DNA of 64,000 bases from Pseudomonas fluorescens. GTDB lineage: Bacteria; Pseudomonadota; Gammaproteobacteria; Pseudomonadales; Pseudomonadaceae. The notes beneath the pieces were generated by a model. The model was not told the origin of the DNA. It was given only the letters and a program-made list of their open reading frames with translations, and made no database searches. The stretch spans positions 37,630 to 101,629 of the forward strand of contig NZ_LACC01000031.1 of assembly GCF_000967965.1 (NCBI RefSeq), written 5' to 3'. Both the position numbers and the translations under genes were made by a program. This document shows, piece by piece, positions 34,883-45,615 of the stretch (the stretch's first letter is position 1; each line of letters starts with the position of its first letter).

Positions 34883-35190
34883 GTATCTCTTCAAACAAGT
34901 TCTGTCTGTCGAGGCGCGCTAATGTAGTCGAAAGCTTTTCCGATGGCAAACATTTTTTTCAGAATTTTCATGCGGTTAACGCGATTCAGTGTTTCCGGTC
35001 GCTCCGGGCCATGGCAAACCGGCCAATCTCCGGCTTCGTGCTCTCTTCTATATAGAGGGGAATGCGCGGCAGGCTCGGCGGGCTACGCTTGGCGGGCGGG
35101 AAAAGGGTGACTGGCGGGTCAGTCACGGCGCTTTACCTGGCTTGCGGCGGTGGGTAACGTCTGCCCAACTTTATTGAAAGGAATAGCGTC
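34883..35190. other. Intergenic region between tRNA-Ser and the crotonase gene
   Basis: 308 bases without a supported gene. It holds the tRNA promoter region and an inverted repeat GTGACTG/CAGTCAC (35107-35126) that could be an operator for the crotonase gene. Confidence 0.5.
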
Positions 35191-35880
35191 ATGAGTGAGT
35201 TGATTTCCTACCATCTCGAAGACGGTATCGCGACCCTGACCTTGAGCAATGGCAAGGTCAACGCCATCTCCCCGGATGTGATTGCCGAGTTCAACGCTGC
35301 GCTGGATCGGGCCGTGACTGATCGTGCTGTGGTGATCATTACCGGCCAGCCGGGCATTCTCTCCGGCGGTTATGACCTGAAGGTGATGACGGCCGGTCCT
35401 AGAGAAGCCGTGGCACTGGTGACCGCCGGCTCGACCCTGGCCCGCCGCCTGCTGTCTCACCCTTTCCCGGTGATCGTTGCATGCCCGGGGCATGCTGTGG
35501 CCAAGGGCGCGTTCCTGCTGTTGTCGGCCGACTATCGCATCGGCGTAGAAGGCGCGTTCAGCATTGGCCTGAACGAAGTACAGATCGGCATGACCATGCA
35601 CCACGCGGGCATCGAGATTGCCCGTGACCGTCTGAACAAGGTGGCGTTGCAGCGCTCGGTGGTCAACGGCGAGATGTTCAATCCACAAGGCGCCGTGGCT
35701 GCCGGCTTCCTTGATGTGGTGGTCTCGCCTGAAGAACTGCAAGGCGCGGCACTGGCGGCGGCTCGTCAGTTGAAGAAGATCAACATGACCGCGCACAAGA
35801 ACACCAAGCTGAAAGTGCGCAAAGCGCTGCTGGAGGCCCTGGACAACGCGATCATCCAGGATCAGGAACATTTGGGCTAA
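35191..35880 (+). CDS. Crotonase/enoyl-CoA hydratase-family protein
   Basis: A 229-residue crotonase-fold protein, somewhat short. The oxyanion-hole regions read GILSGGYDLKVM (about residues 56-67) and CPGHAVAKGAFLLL (about 97-110). The usual glutamates of true hydratases are not obvious: AKGAFLLLSADYRIG takes the place of a GGGxEL-type motif. The reaction may therefore be an isomerase, hydrolase or decarboxylase of the superfamily. AGGA lies nine bases before the ATG and a clear terminator follows. Monocistronic. Confidence 0.83.
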   Translation: MSELISYHLEDGIATLTLSNGKVNAISPDVIAEFNAALDRAVTDRAVVIITGQPGILSGGYDLKVMTAGPREAVALVTAGSTLARRLLSHPFPVIVACPGHAVAKGAFLLLSADYRIGVEGAFSIGLNEVQIGMTMHHAGIEIARDRLNKVALQRSVVNGEMFNPQGAVAAGFLDVVVSPEELQGAALAAARQLKKINMTAHKNTKLKVRKALLEALDNAIIQDQEHLG

Positions 35881-35902
35881 GCCCGGATCTGCTGCAACGA
35901 AA

Positions 35903-35930
35903 AGCCCGACCGTCGTGTCGGGCTTTTTCA
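35903..35930 (+). terminator. Terminator of the crotonase gene
   Basis: AGCCCGAC/GTCGGGCT stem followed by TTTTT, 20 bases after the stop. Confidence 0.85.
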
Positions 35931-36094
35931 TACATGCCTGCGTTATACGTCTGTAAACGCTCTAGACCGCATCTGACCAAATAGTTGGAAACATCAGCTC
36001 AAACATCGGCCATCTCCTACTTCCCTGGGAGCAATTGCCGAAAACAGTGCACATCCGTACACTGCGCCACCTTTTGTCCCGGTGGGGCCTGTAA

Positions 36095-36817
36095 ATGCTG
36101 TTTGTGTTGCGTATGTCATTGATGGGCCTGCACTTTATCATGGCGGGTGTGCTGGGGGTGATTCTCGGCCTGTGCCGGCCATTCAATCCGGACAACAGCC
36201 GCCTGTGTGCACGCCTGTACGCATGGCCGGCCATGTGTATTTTGCGTTTGCGGGTGAAGGCCGAAGTCGGGCCGTTGATGGATAAACCTGACAGTTGCGT
36301 GATCATCGCCAATCACCAGTCCAACTATGACCTGTTTGTGTTTGGCAACGTGGTGCCCCGCCGTACCGTGTGCATCGGCAAAAAGAGCCTGAAGTGGGTG
36401 CCGCTGTTCGGGCAGTTGTTCTGGCTGGCCGGCAATGTGCTGATCGACCGTGGCAATGCGCAAAAGGCGCGAAAGTCGATGTTGACCACCTCTCACACCC
36501 TGCAAAACAAAGACACCTCGATCTGGGTTTTTCCGGAAGGCACACGCAACCTGGGTGAGGACTTGCTGCCCTTCAAGAAAGGCGCCTTTCAGATGGCCAT
36601 TGCCGCCGGGGTGCCGATTGTCCCAGTGTGTGTCAGCAGTTACGTCAAACACATGCGATTGAACCGCTGGCGCAGCGGGAAAATTCTGATTCGCTCGTTG
36701 CCGGCGATTCCCACCGCCGGATTGAGCCTGGACGACATGCCCCTGCTGATCGCACAGTGCCGCGAGCAAATGCGTGAATGCATCGAATCGATGGACCGGC
36801 AACTGCAAGCCGCCTGA
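36095..36817 (+). CDS. plsC: 1-acyl-sn-glycerol-3-phosphate acyltransferase
   Basis: A 240-residue inner-membrane acyltransferase making phosphatidic acid. An N-terminal membrane segment (about residues 8-28) precedes the catalytic NHQSNYD motif (His74, Asp79). FPEGTR is at 146-151, and PIVPVCVSSY follows. Length and motifs are normal for PlsC. Pseudomonas genomes carry several paralogues, so which one this is cannot be decided. GGTGGGG lies upstream of the ATG. A strong terminator follows. Confidence 0.92.
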   Translation: MLFVLRMSLMGLHFIMAGVLGVILGLCRPFNPDNSRLCARLYAWPAMCILRLRVKAEVGPLMDKPDSCVIIANHQSNYDLFVFGNVVPRRTVCIGKKSLKWVPLFGQLFWLAGNVLIDRGNAQKARKSMLTTSHTLQNKDTSIWVFPEGTRNLGEDLLPFKKGAFQMAIAAGVPIVPVCVSSYVKHMRLNRWRSGKILIRSLPAIPTAGLSLDDMPLLIAQCREQMRECIESMDRQLQAA

Positions 36818-36820
36818 AAA

Positions 36821-36851
36821 AGAAAACCCGCCTGGTGCGGGTTTTCTTTTG
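36821..36851 (+). terminator. Terminator of plsC
   Basis: AGAAAACCCGC/GCGGGTTTTCT, an 11-bp perfect stem with a 5-base loop, followed by TTT. Confidence 0.88.
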
Positions 36852-36977
36852 CCTGCGAGTCTTTCCCCAGAACTCGGCAGATTTAACTGACTCTCAAACA
36901 CTGCGAGGCTAAGCTGATCCACACTGCCATTGCATTTGCTGCCTATTAAAAGCTGCCATAAGAAGTGAACCACCATC

Positions 36978-37949
36978 ATGGGTAGAGTTGTTGCTGCTGC
37001 GGTTTATAGCGCCGGTAAAAGAGTCACCAATATCACCCTCGACGAAGGCGCCGCCTGGGCTGCCAAGCCAGGGCACTTTGTCTGGATCGGCCTTGAAGAG
37101 CCGAACGCCGAGGAACTCTACAACCTGCAGCGCCAGTTCAACCTGCACGAACTGGCGATCGAAGACGCCCTGGAAAAGCACAGTCGGCCGAAGCTGGAAA
37201 CCTTCGGCGATGCGTTGTTCATCGTGACCTATTCGCCCATCCGGGATGAAGGCAAACTCAAGTTCATCGAGACGCATATCTTTGCCGGCAATGGCTACAT
37301 CATTACTGCCCGCAACGGTCACTCGGCGTCCTACGCCCATGTCCGACAGCGCTGTGAGGCGCGTCCGCTATTGCTAGAGCACGGGGAAGATTTCGTACTC
37401 TATGCCATCCTCGATTTCGTGATCGAAAACTACCAGCCGATGGGCGAAGCCATTCACGCGGAAATCGATGAGCTGGAGGGCAATGTGTTATGTGGCTCGT
37501 TGAATGACTACGATATCCAAAGGCTGCATGGCCTGCGTCGTGATGTTTTGCGCTTGCGTCGTTATGTGGCCCCGATGATTGAGATAGGAGAGGAGCTGCA
37601 GAGACTGAGCTTCCCGTTCATCGACAAGAACATGCGGCCGTACTTTCGCGATGTGCAGATTCATGTAACGCGGCAGATGGAAGACCTGACGACGCTGGCG
37701 GATATTGCCAGCCAGACGATTGAAGTCGGGGTGCTGTTGGAGGCCTCTCGCCAGAGCGTGGTGCAACGCAAGTTTGCGGCCTGGGCGGCGATCCTGGCCT
37801 TCCCGACAGCAGTGGCTGGGATTTACGGGATGAACTTCCAGAACATGCCGGAGTTGAACTGGCACTACGGGTATTTCGGGGTGCTGGGCTTTATTACGGT
37901 GGGTTGTCTGGGGTTGTGGGCGAGTTTCAAGAAGTCGGGGTGGCTTTAA
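36978..37949 (+). CDS. corA: CorA, magnesium/cobalt transporter
   Basis: A 323-residue CorA with a large cytoplasmic N-terminal domain and two C-terminal membrane helices. The signature GIYGMNFQNMPELNW is the canonical GMN with the MPEL loop, in contrast to the GIN of CmaX at 538-1533. FVWIGLEEP and HGLRRDVLRLRRYVAP are typical. It imports Mg2+, also Co2+ and Ni2+. It stands alone, preceded by the plsC terminator. Confidence 0.93.
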   Translation: MGRVVAAAVYSAGKRVTNITLDEGAAWAAKPGHFVWIGLEEPNAEELYNLQRQFNLHELAIEDALEKHSRPKLETFGDALFIVTYSPIRDEGKLKFIETHIFAGNGYIITARNGHSASYAHVRQRCEARPLLLEHGEDFVLYAILDFVIENYQPMGEAIHAEIDELEGNVLCGSLNDYDIQRLHGLRRDVLRLRRYVAPMIEIGEELQRLSFPFIDKNMRPYFRDVQIHVTRQMEDLTTLADIASQTIEVGVLLEASRQSVVQRKFAAWAAILAFPTAVAGIYGMNFQNMPELNWHYGYFGVLGFITVGCLGLWASFKKSGWL

Positions 37950-37956
37950 ATCCAAG

Positions 37957-38040
37957 GCGAGTGCTTCGCACTCGATCGCGGCGGTGCGGCGATCCGACAA
38001 GCCACGCTCCCACAGGTCTGCGGTACACCTGAGGGAGCGG
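37957..38040. repeat. Degenerate REP-like sequence
   Basis: GGCGAGTGCTTCGCACTCG is a local palindrome, followed by GCCACGCTCCCACAGG, a partial REP end. The expected partner at the right is decayed (GAGGGAGCGGG). Confidence 0.55.
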
Positions 38041-38049
38041 GTTTCAGCT

Positions 38050-38778
38050 TTAAACAGCTTCTGATTTCGGCTTGTGCGCCACAAACCGCATCATCCACTC
38101 GGCAACCGTGGCGCCGTGGTGTTCCTGTTCCAGGCTCGCGATACCCTTGGAGTAGACCTGCTCACCCAGTGCCTGCTGGCGAATCTCCAACAGAGCGCGG
38201 GAGTAGTCGTGGATAAACTCCGGATGCCCCTGGAAGCACAGCACCTGATCGTTGATGTGGTAGGCGGCATACGGGCAGAAATCGCTGGAAGCAATAACCG
38301 TGGCGTTCTCCGGCAGTGACGTAACCTGGTCCTGGTGACTGATCAGTAGCGTCAGCTCTTCGCGCACCGGACTCATCCATGGTGCCTTGGCGGCCAATTT
38401 GTATTTGTGGGTGCCGACGCCCCAGCCCTGGGTCGCACGCTCGCTCTTGCCACCGAGCAGCAGCGCCAGCAACTGATGACCGAAGCAGACGCCCAGCAAC
38501 TTGTCGCCGCGCTCGTAGCGGGTCAGCAGATATTTCTTGAGGGTTTCGATCCACGGGTCGGTGCCGAAGGAATCGGCCTTGCTGCCTGTCACCAGGTAGG
38601 CGTCGAACGTCAGGTCGTCGCTTGGGTATTCACCCTGCACCACGTTGTAGACGGTGAACTCGGCGGCAATCGGTTGCTGCGAAAACAGGTGTTTGAACAT
38701 CTGCCCGTAGCCCTGATATTGGTCAACCAATTCCGGACGCAGGTGGTCGGTTTCCAGAATGCAGATGCGTAACGACAT
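38050..38778 (-). CDS. Class I glutamine amidotransferase-like protein
   Basis: A 242-residue GATase-1 protein. The nucleophile elbow LLGVCFGHQLLA places Cys98; His185 and Glu187 in FQGHPEF complete the triad. It resembles stand-alone GMP-synthase-like amidotransferases of unknown acceptor. The ATG at 38778 starts MSLRICILETDHLRPE; the frame from 38844 adds an unlikely leader. No synthetase partner is next to it. It could act in gamma-glutamyl hydrolysis. Confidence 0.86.
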   Translation of the reverse strand: MSLRICILETDHLRPELVDQYQGYGQMFKHLFSQQPIAAEFTVYNVVQGEYPSDDLTFDAYLVTGSKADSFGTDPWIETLKKYLLTRYERGDKLLGVCFGHQLLALLLGGKSERATQGWGVGTHKYKLAAKAPWMSPVREELTLLISHQDQVTSLPENATVIASSDFCPYAAYHINDQVLCFQGHPEFIHDYSRALLEIRQQALGEQVYSKGIASLEQEHHGATVAEWMMRFVAHKPKSEAV

Positions 38779-38873
38779 AAAAAATACCTGACACGTGATG
38801 GGAATAATGCACACCCCAGAGCCTGCCTTGAAACACTGCGTCAAGGCAAGCCCCGAAATGCATCATCGCACCC

Positions 38874-41018
<2,145 letters not shown>

Positions 41019-41042
41019 AACGGGGTTCCTTGAAGTCCGGGC

Positions 41043-42248
41043 TCAGAGGCGTTCGATGATGGTGGCAATGCCCATGCCGCCGCCGACACACAGGGTCGCG
41101 AGGCCATAACGCAGGCGCCGGGCTTCCAGTTCATCGAGCAGCGTGCCGAGAATGGCGCAACCAGTGGCGCCCAGCGGGTGGCCCATGGCGATTGAGCCAC
41201 CGTTGACATTGACCTTGTCCGGATCGACGGCCATGTCCTTGATGAATTTCAACACCACCGACGCGAACGCCTCGTTGACCTCGAACAGATCGATGTCTTC
41301 GACCCGCAGCCCGGCCTTGGCCAACGCCTTGCGGGTCGCCGGCGCGGGGCCGGTGAGCATGATGGTCGGATCGGTGCTGGTGACTGCCGTGGCGACAATC
41401 CGCGCCCGTGGCTGCAAGCCCAGCGCCCGGCCCTTGGCTTCGGAGCCGATGAGCATCAGCGCCGCGCCATCGACAATCCCGGAACTGTTGCCGGGGGTGT
41501 GCACATGGTTGATCCGCTCGACATGGCTGTAGACCCGCAGTGCGGTGGCATCGAAGCCCATCTGCCCCATCATCTCGAAACTCGGCTTGAGCTTGCCCAG
41601 GCCTTCCAGGGTCGATTCGGCGCGGATGAACTCATCGTGATCGAGCAGGATGATGCCGTTCTGGTCCCGCACCGGCACCAGCGACTTGTTGAACGAACCA
41701 TCGGCCCGTGCCCGCGCAGCCTTTTGCTGGGAATGCAGCGCGTAGGCGTCGACATCCTGACGGCTGAAACCTTCAAGGGTGGCGATCAGGTCGGCGCCCA
41801 CGCCCTGTGGCGTGAAGTGACTGTGCAGGTTGGTCGCCGGGTCCAGCGCCCAGGCCCCGCCATCGCTACCCATCGGCACCCGGGACATCGACTCGACACC
41901 ACCGACCACCACCAGGTCTTCGAAGCCGGAACGCACTTTCATCGCGCCGAGGTTCACGGCCTCCAGCCCCGAAGCGCAGAAACGGTTGATCTGTACTCCC
42001 GCCACGCTGACATCCCAATCGGCCACCTGAGCGGCGGTCTTGGCGATGTCGGAACCTTGATCACCAACCGGTGTCACGCAGCCGAGCACCACGTCATCGA
42101 CCTGGCTGGTGTCCAGTGCCGTACGCTGCTGCAGTGCGGTGAGCAAACCGGCAATCAGGTTCACCGGCTTGACGCTGTGCAAGGCGCCATCGGCCTTGCC
42201 TTTGCCACGGGGCGTGCGTAACGCGTCGAAAATCAATGCTTGGGTCAT
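41043..42248 (-). CDS. Acetyl-CoA C-acyltransferase (thiolase)
   Basis: A 401-residue thiolase. The acyl-carrying nucleophile is Cys91 in NRFCASGLEA; His357 in GHPLGATG and Cys387 in TLCVGGGMG complete the active site. The segment NSSGIVDGAALMLIGSE is typical. It is the upstream gene of the beta-oxidation pair with the FadB/J-like gene. Biosynthetic (PhaA-like) and degradative thiolases are hard to separate by eye, but the partner gene supports degradation. Confidence 0.94.
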   Translation of the reverse strand: MTQALIFDALRTPRGKGKADGALHSVKPVNLIAGLLTALQQRTALDTSQVDDVVLGCVTPVGDQGSDIAKTAAQVADWDVSVAGVQINRFCASGLEAVNLGAMKVRSGFEDLVVVGGVESMSRVPMGSDGGAWALDPATNLHSHFTPQGVGADLIATLEGFSRQDVDAYALHSQQKAARARADGSFNKSLVPVRDQNGIILLDHDEFIRAESTLEGLGKLKPSFEMMGQMGFDATALRVYSHVERINHVHTPGNSSGIVDGAALMLIGSEAKGRALGLQPRARIVATAVTSTDPTIMLTGPAPATRKALAKAGLRVEDIDLFEVNEAFASVVLKFIKDMAVDPDKVNVNGGSIAMGHPLGATGCAILGTLLDELEARRLRYGLATLCVGGGMGIATIIERL

Positions 42249-42644
42249 GACATCCTCGAACCGCAGTGCATGTGGGTAAATACCGAGTGCCCACTCTTGG
42301 CCCGAGCCGCGTTTGATTCAATGACCGCAGCGCTCACAGACGTTGACGCTCACGCTCAGACGGACGGTAGTCAGCTACCGGATTAACCGATTCACGACAG
42401 CAAGCTGTCTAGCCAACGGGCGGCAAAGAAGCTGGCAATAGGCCTCATGCCTTTTTTAAAGCGAATTGCAAGAACACCATACGAAATGGATCTAAGCCAA
42501 GCTTAACGCGGGCTCTAAGGTGAACTTGTACGAAGTTGTCGTCGGGTTTTGCCGAGGCGCTCGTCACTACAGGAAGTGCAACGCGCTGCCATCATGGAGC
42601 TATGTGGGCAGGCATCAGGAAATAACAAAAAAGGCGGTCAAGCC
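42249..42644. other. Intergenic region before the thiolase operon
   Basis: 396 bases, no gene supported. It must hold the thiolase promoter (leftward) and the promoter of the 31-residue gene (rightward). A weak AGGC/GCCT hairpin before T6 near 42442-42460 is the only structure seen. Confidence 0.5.
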
Positions 42645-42740
42645 ATGTTCAAACAATCGAAAGTACGTCAAGCCGGGCTCATCCTTTTCGCCACCACGCT
42701 GTTGTTGATACTGCCGAACCTGACCAAGGTCATCGGCTAG
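42645..42740 (+). CDS. 31-residue membrane peptide
   Basis: MFKQSKVRQAGLILFATTLL and a short remainder: a basic N-terminus then one hydrophobic helix of about 18 residues, ending LTKVIG. AAGGCGG lies 8-9 bases upstream of the ATG. It precedes the cytochrome gene, and a strong GC hairpin separates the two. Too short for a family assignment. A short single-helix inner-membrane peptide is the best description. Confidence 0.5.
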   Translation: MFKQSKVRQAGLILFATTLLLILPNLTKVIG

Positions 42741-42795
42741 TCGCGTCTAAAAGATACGGCGTCACAGTTTTTGAATTGCCACTCTCAAAATGTGA

Positions 42796-42816
42796 CTGGC
42801 CCGCTACCCGGGCCAG
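42796..42816 (+). other. Strong GC hairpin
   Basis: CTGGCCCG/CGGGCCAG with a 5-base loop; no T-run follows. It lies after the 31-residue gene and 36 bases before the cytochrome start. Attenuator or processing site possible. Confidence 0.5.
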
Positions 42817-42851
42817 CGTGGCTGTGCCAATCTTTACGGCACTTGCACGAC

Positions 42852-43679
42852 ATGGACGGCGATCACTTGAAAATGCTCATTCTTCTCGGGGCCATGCTGT
42901 TCGGCTCGCCCCTGTATGCCGCACAGCTGAACCTGGAGCTGGGCGCGAACAGTCGCACCTGGCAGACCGAGCAATTGCTCACGCATCCTCAGGTTCAAAC
43001 CATCAACATCAGCAACGACGTTTCCTACAAACGGGACATGAGTTACCGCGCCGTGCCGCTGTCCGCATTGCTGACCGGCATCAAGCCTGAAGACCACCTG
43101 CAAGCCGTGGCCCTGGACGGCTTTGCCGCGGAAATGGCCGCGGCGCCGTTGCTCAATACCCAGGGGGCACAGGCCTGGCTGGCGATCGAAGACCCGGCCA
43201 AACCCTGGCCGCCGCTATCGGAAGGCAAGCCAGGTGCAGGGCCGTTCTATCTGGTCTGGAGCAATCCGCAGGCCGGCAACATCAGCCCCGAGCAATGGCC
43301 GTTCCAGGTGGCGAGCATCAAACGCCTGTCGCCCGTAGCCGAGCGCTTCCCTGCCCTGCTGCCCGATCCGGCCTTGAAGGCGGATGATCCGGTGAACAAG
43401 GGCTTTGCGTTGTTCCAGAAGAACTGCCTGGCGTGTCATCGACTCAATGGCGCCGGGGACGCGCAGTTCGGGCCGGACCTGAATGTTCCGTACAACCCGA
43501 CCGAGTACTTCGGCGCGGACTTCCTCAAGCGCTACATTCGCGATCCACAGAGTTTGCGCCAGTGGCCGCAGGCGAAGATGCCCGGGTTCTCGACCGAGGT
43601 GTTGCCGGATGGGGATCTGCAGATGCTGGTGGGGTATTTGCAGCATATGGTTGGGCGTAAACAGGTTTCCGCCAAGTAA
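42852..43679 (+). CDS. Exported cytochrome c-family protein
   Basis: About 275 residues. A signal peptide (MLILLGAMLFGSPLYA) leads into a roughly 150-residue domain with YRAVPLSALLTG, like the substrate-side fragments of molybdopterin or sulfite-oxidase-like proteins. A cytochrome c domain follows with heme motif CLACH at 192-196 and probable axial Met243 in AKMPGF. The start is uncertain: ATG at 42852, TTG at 42867 or ATG at 42873 all keep the signal peptide. Electron partner unknown; no oxidase gene is adjacent. Confidence 0.8.
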   Translation: MDGDHLKMLILLGAMLFGSPLYAAQLNLELGANSRTWQTEQLLTHPQVQTINISNDVSYKRDMSYRAVPLSALLTGIKPEDHLQAVALDGFAAEMAAAPLLNTQGAQAWLAIEDPAKPWPPLSEGKPGAGPFYLVWSNPQAGNISPEQWPFQVASIKRLSPVAERFPALLPDPALKADDPVNKGFALFQKNCLACHRLNGAGDAQFGPDLNVPYNPTEYFGADFLKRYIRDPQSLRQWPQAKMPGFSTEVLPDGDLQMLVGYLQHMVGRKQVSAK

Positions 43680-43686
43680 CACATAT

Positions 43687-43821
43687 CTGTGGCGAGGGAG
43701 CTTGCTCCCGCTGGGGCGCGAAGCGGCCCTCAATTCAGGCGATGCAATCCGTCAGGTAAATTGCATTCACCAGGTTTGCGACTGCTGCGCAGCCGAGCGG
43801 GAGCAAGCTCCCTCGCCACAG
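43687..43821. repeat. Composite REPIN, GTGGCGAGGGAGC class
   Basis: CTGTGGCGAGGGAGCTTGCT at the left and the inverted GCAAGCTCCCTCGCCACAG at the right, with an inner GACTGCTGCGCAGCCGAGCG block. Confidence 0.86.
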
Positions 43822-43849
43822 AACTCCCTCTTGCATCAATGGACCGCGA

Positions 43850-44656
43850 TTACTGCTGCACTGAGATCACCGGCGCGGGCGTCGGTGACACCAGCACCTT
43901 GGCGTGCATCTGCTCACACCCGCCGCCCCGGCGCATGCCGCGCACCGGGCAGGCATCCAGGTAGTCCAGGCCCACCGCCAGCTTCAGGTGGCGTTCCGGC
44001 CGGGCCAGTTCATTCGTCACGTCGAAGCTGTACCAGGCATCATCCAACCAAGCTTCCGCCCAGGCATGGCTGGCCAGGTGTTCGCTGCTTTCGCTGTACA
44101 GATAGCCCGACACATAACGCGCTGGAATGCCCAGGCTGCGGGTGCAGGCGAGAAACGCGTGGGTGTGGTCCTGACACACGCCGGAGCCTCCGGCAAAGGC
44201 CTGGGCCGCGCTGGTGTCCACTTCCGTGGAGCCCGGCGTATAGGTCATATGCTGATTGAGCCCATGCATCAGATCGATCAGCGCCGTACGATCGCGGCGT
44301 TGCTTGCACTCCTTCTCGGCGAACGCACGCAGGGCGGCGTCGGCTTCGGTCAAACGAGTAAAGCGCAGGAACGGCAGTGCCGACTGGCTCTCGTGTTCGG
44401 CCTCACGCCATTCGTCGATATCGACCTGGCCACGGGCGCCGATGATGATCGCCTCGTGGGGCTCGTCCATGGTCAGCACATGCAGGATGTTGCCGAACGG
44501 ATCGAGTTGCGCCCGCACCGGACGCGGCAGATCGAGCTGCCAGCTGAGCACATGCTGGCGCTCGCTGTCGTGGGGAGTCAGGCGCAGATACTGGATGCTC
44601 GCCCGCACCTTGTCTTCGTAGTGATAGGTGGTCTCGTGGCTAATGGAAAGTCTCAT
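43850..44656 (-). CDS. Transglutaminase-family protein of the ATP-grasp/alpha-E operon
   Basis: A 268-residue protein with an N-terminal beta-sandwich (bacterial transglutaminase-like N domain, LSISHETTYHYEDKV) and a transglutaminase core. The triad is intact: Cys161 in GSGVCQDHTHAF, His197 in ASHAWAE, Asp212 in SFDVTN. Its start overlaps the stop of the alpha-E gene by four bases (ATGA). It is the last gene of a three-gene operon. Members may act as peptidases or amide-bond-modifying enzymes; substrate unknown. Confidence 0.88.
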   Translation of the reverse strand: MRLSISHETTYHYEDKVRASIQYLRLTPHDSERQHVLSWQLDLPRPVRAQLDPFGNILHVLTMDEPHEAIIIGARGQVDIDEWREAEHESQSALPFLRFTRLTEADAALRAFAEKECKQRRDRTALIDLMHGLNQHMTYTPGSTEVDTSAAQAFAGGSGVCQDHTHAFLACTRSLGIPARYVSGYLYSESSEHLASHAWAEAWLDDAWYSFDVTNELARPERHLKLAVGLDYLDACPVRGMRRGGGCEQMHAKVLVSPTPAPVISVQQ

Positions 44657-45603
44657 GCGGCCTCCAGATAAGAACTGTGAATCGCGTTACCCAACTGGCG
44701 CACCAGCGGGATGAACTCGGTCAGCCAGGCGTGCAGGCCTTCTTCGAGAATTTCATGGATGCCGGTGTAGCGCAGGCGTGCGTCCATTTCTGCCGCCAGG
44801 CGTTGTGCGGGACGACCGTTGGCCCCCGGCAATTGCGCGAGGATCTGGTCGATTTCTTCGGTGCAGGCACGCAGGGATCGCGGTACATCGGCCCGCAGCA
44901 ACAGCAATTCGGCGACATGCCGGGCGCCGGGGGCGTCGCGGTAGATTTCCGTGTAGGCCTCGAACGACGACAACGCCCGCAACAACGCGCTCCATTGGTA
45001 ATACGCATGAGCGGTGCCATCGCTGACCGCTTCGGCCTGATCGCCGGCCATTTCGTAGCGGGCATCGAGCAGGCGCAAAGTGTTGTCCGCCCGTTCGATA
45101 AAGGTCCCCAGACGAATGAAGCGAAACGCGTCGTTACGCATGATGGTGCCGTAGGACGCGCCCCGGAACAGGTGTGAACGTTCCTTGATCCACTCGCAGA
45201 AACGGCTCATGCCGTAGCGACTTAGGCCCTGTTCGGCGATGCCGCGAATTTCCAGCCAGGTGGCGTTGATGTTTTCCCACATGTCGGCGGTGATGCGCCC
45301 ACGCACCGCATGGGCGCTGGCCCGTGCTGCACCGAGGCAGCTGTAGATGCTCGCCGGGTTGGCCGCATCCAGGGCGAAAAAATGCAGCAGCCGTTCGGCA
45401 TGCAGTTCACCATGGCGCTCCAGGTAATCGTCCAGGGTGCCGGTGATCAACAGCGGCATGGCCAGTTCGTGCAAACCGTCGCCACGACCGTCTTGCGGCA
45501 TCAGCGACAGCGAGTAGCTGATGTCGAGCATCCGTGCGAGGTTTTCCGCGCGCTCCAGATAACGCGACATCCAATACAAATCCGAGGCAGTTCTACTTAA
45601 CAT
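44653..45603 (-). CDS. Alpha-E domain-containing protein
   Basis: A 316-residue all-helical protein with the start MLSRTASDLYWMSRYLERAE, typical of the alpha-E family. This family occurs next to circularly permuted ATP-grasp and transglutaminase genes. The second half contains further ER(A/E)xN-type helices (FIRLGTFIERADNTLRLLDA). It is in the middle of the operon: 12 bases after the ATP-grasp stop and overlapping the transglutaminase start. It has no known catalytic residues and is probably a structural or substrate-binding partner. Confidence 0.88.
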   Translation of the reverse strand: MLSRTASDLYWMSRYLERAENLARMLDISYSLSLMPQDGRGDGLHELAMPLLITGTLDDYLERHGELHAERLLHFFALDAANPASIYSCLGAARASAHAVRGRITADMWENINATWLEIRGIAEQGLSRYGMSRFCEWIKERSHLFRGASYGTIMRNDAFRFIRLGTFIERADNTLRLLDARYEMAGDQAEAVSDGTAHAYYQWSALLRALSSFEAYTEIYRDAPGARHVAELLLLRADVPRSLRACTEEIDQILAQLPGANGRPAQRLAAEMDARLRYTGIHEILEEGLHAWLTEFIPLVRQLGNAIHSSYLEAA

Positions 45604-45615
45604 GACAGGCTTCCT

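Noticed and set aside
34989..35177. 62-codon frame downstream of the tRNA on the plus strand
   Set aside because: No ribosome site, atypical composition and it covers the crotonase promoter region.
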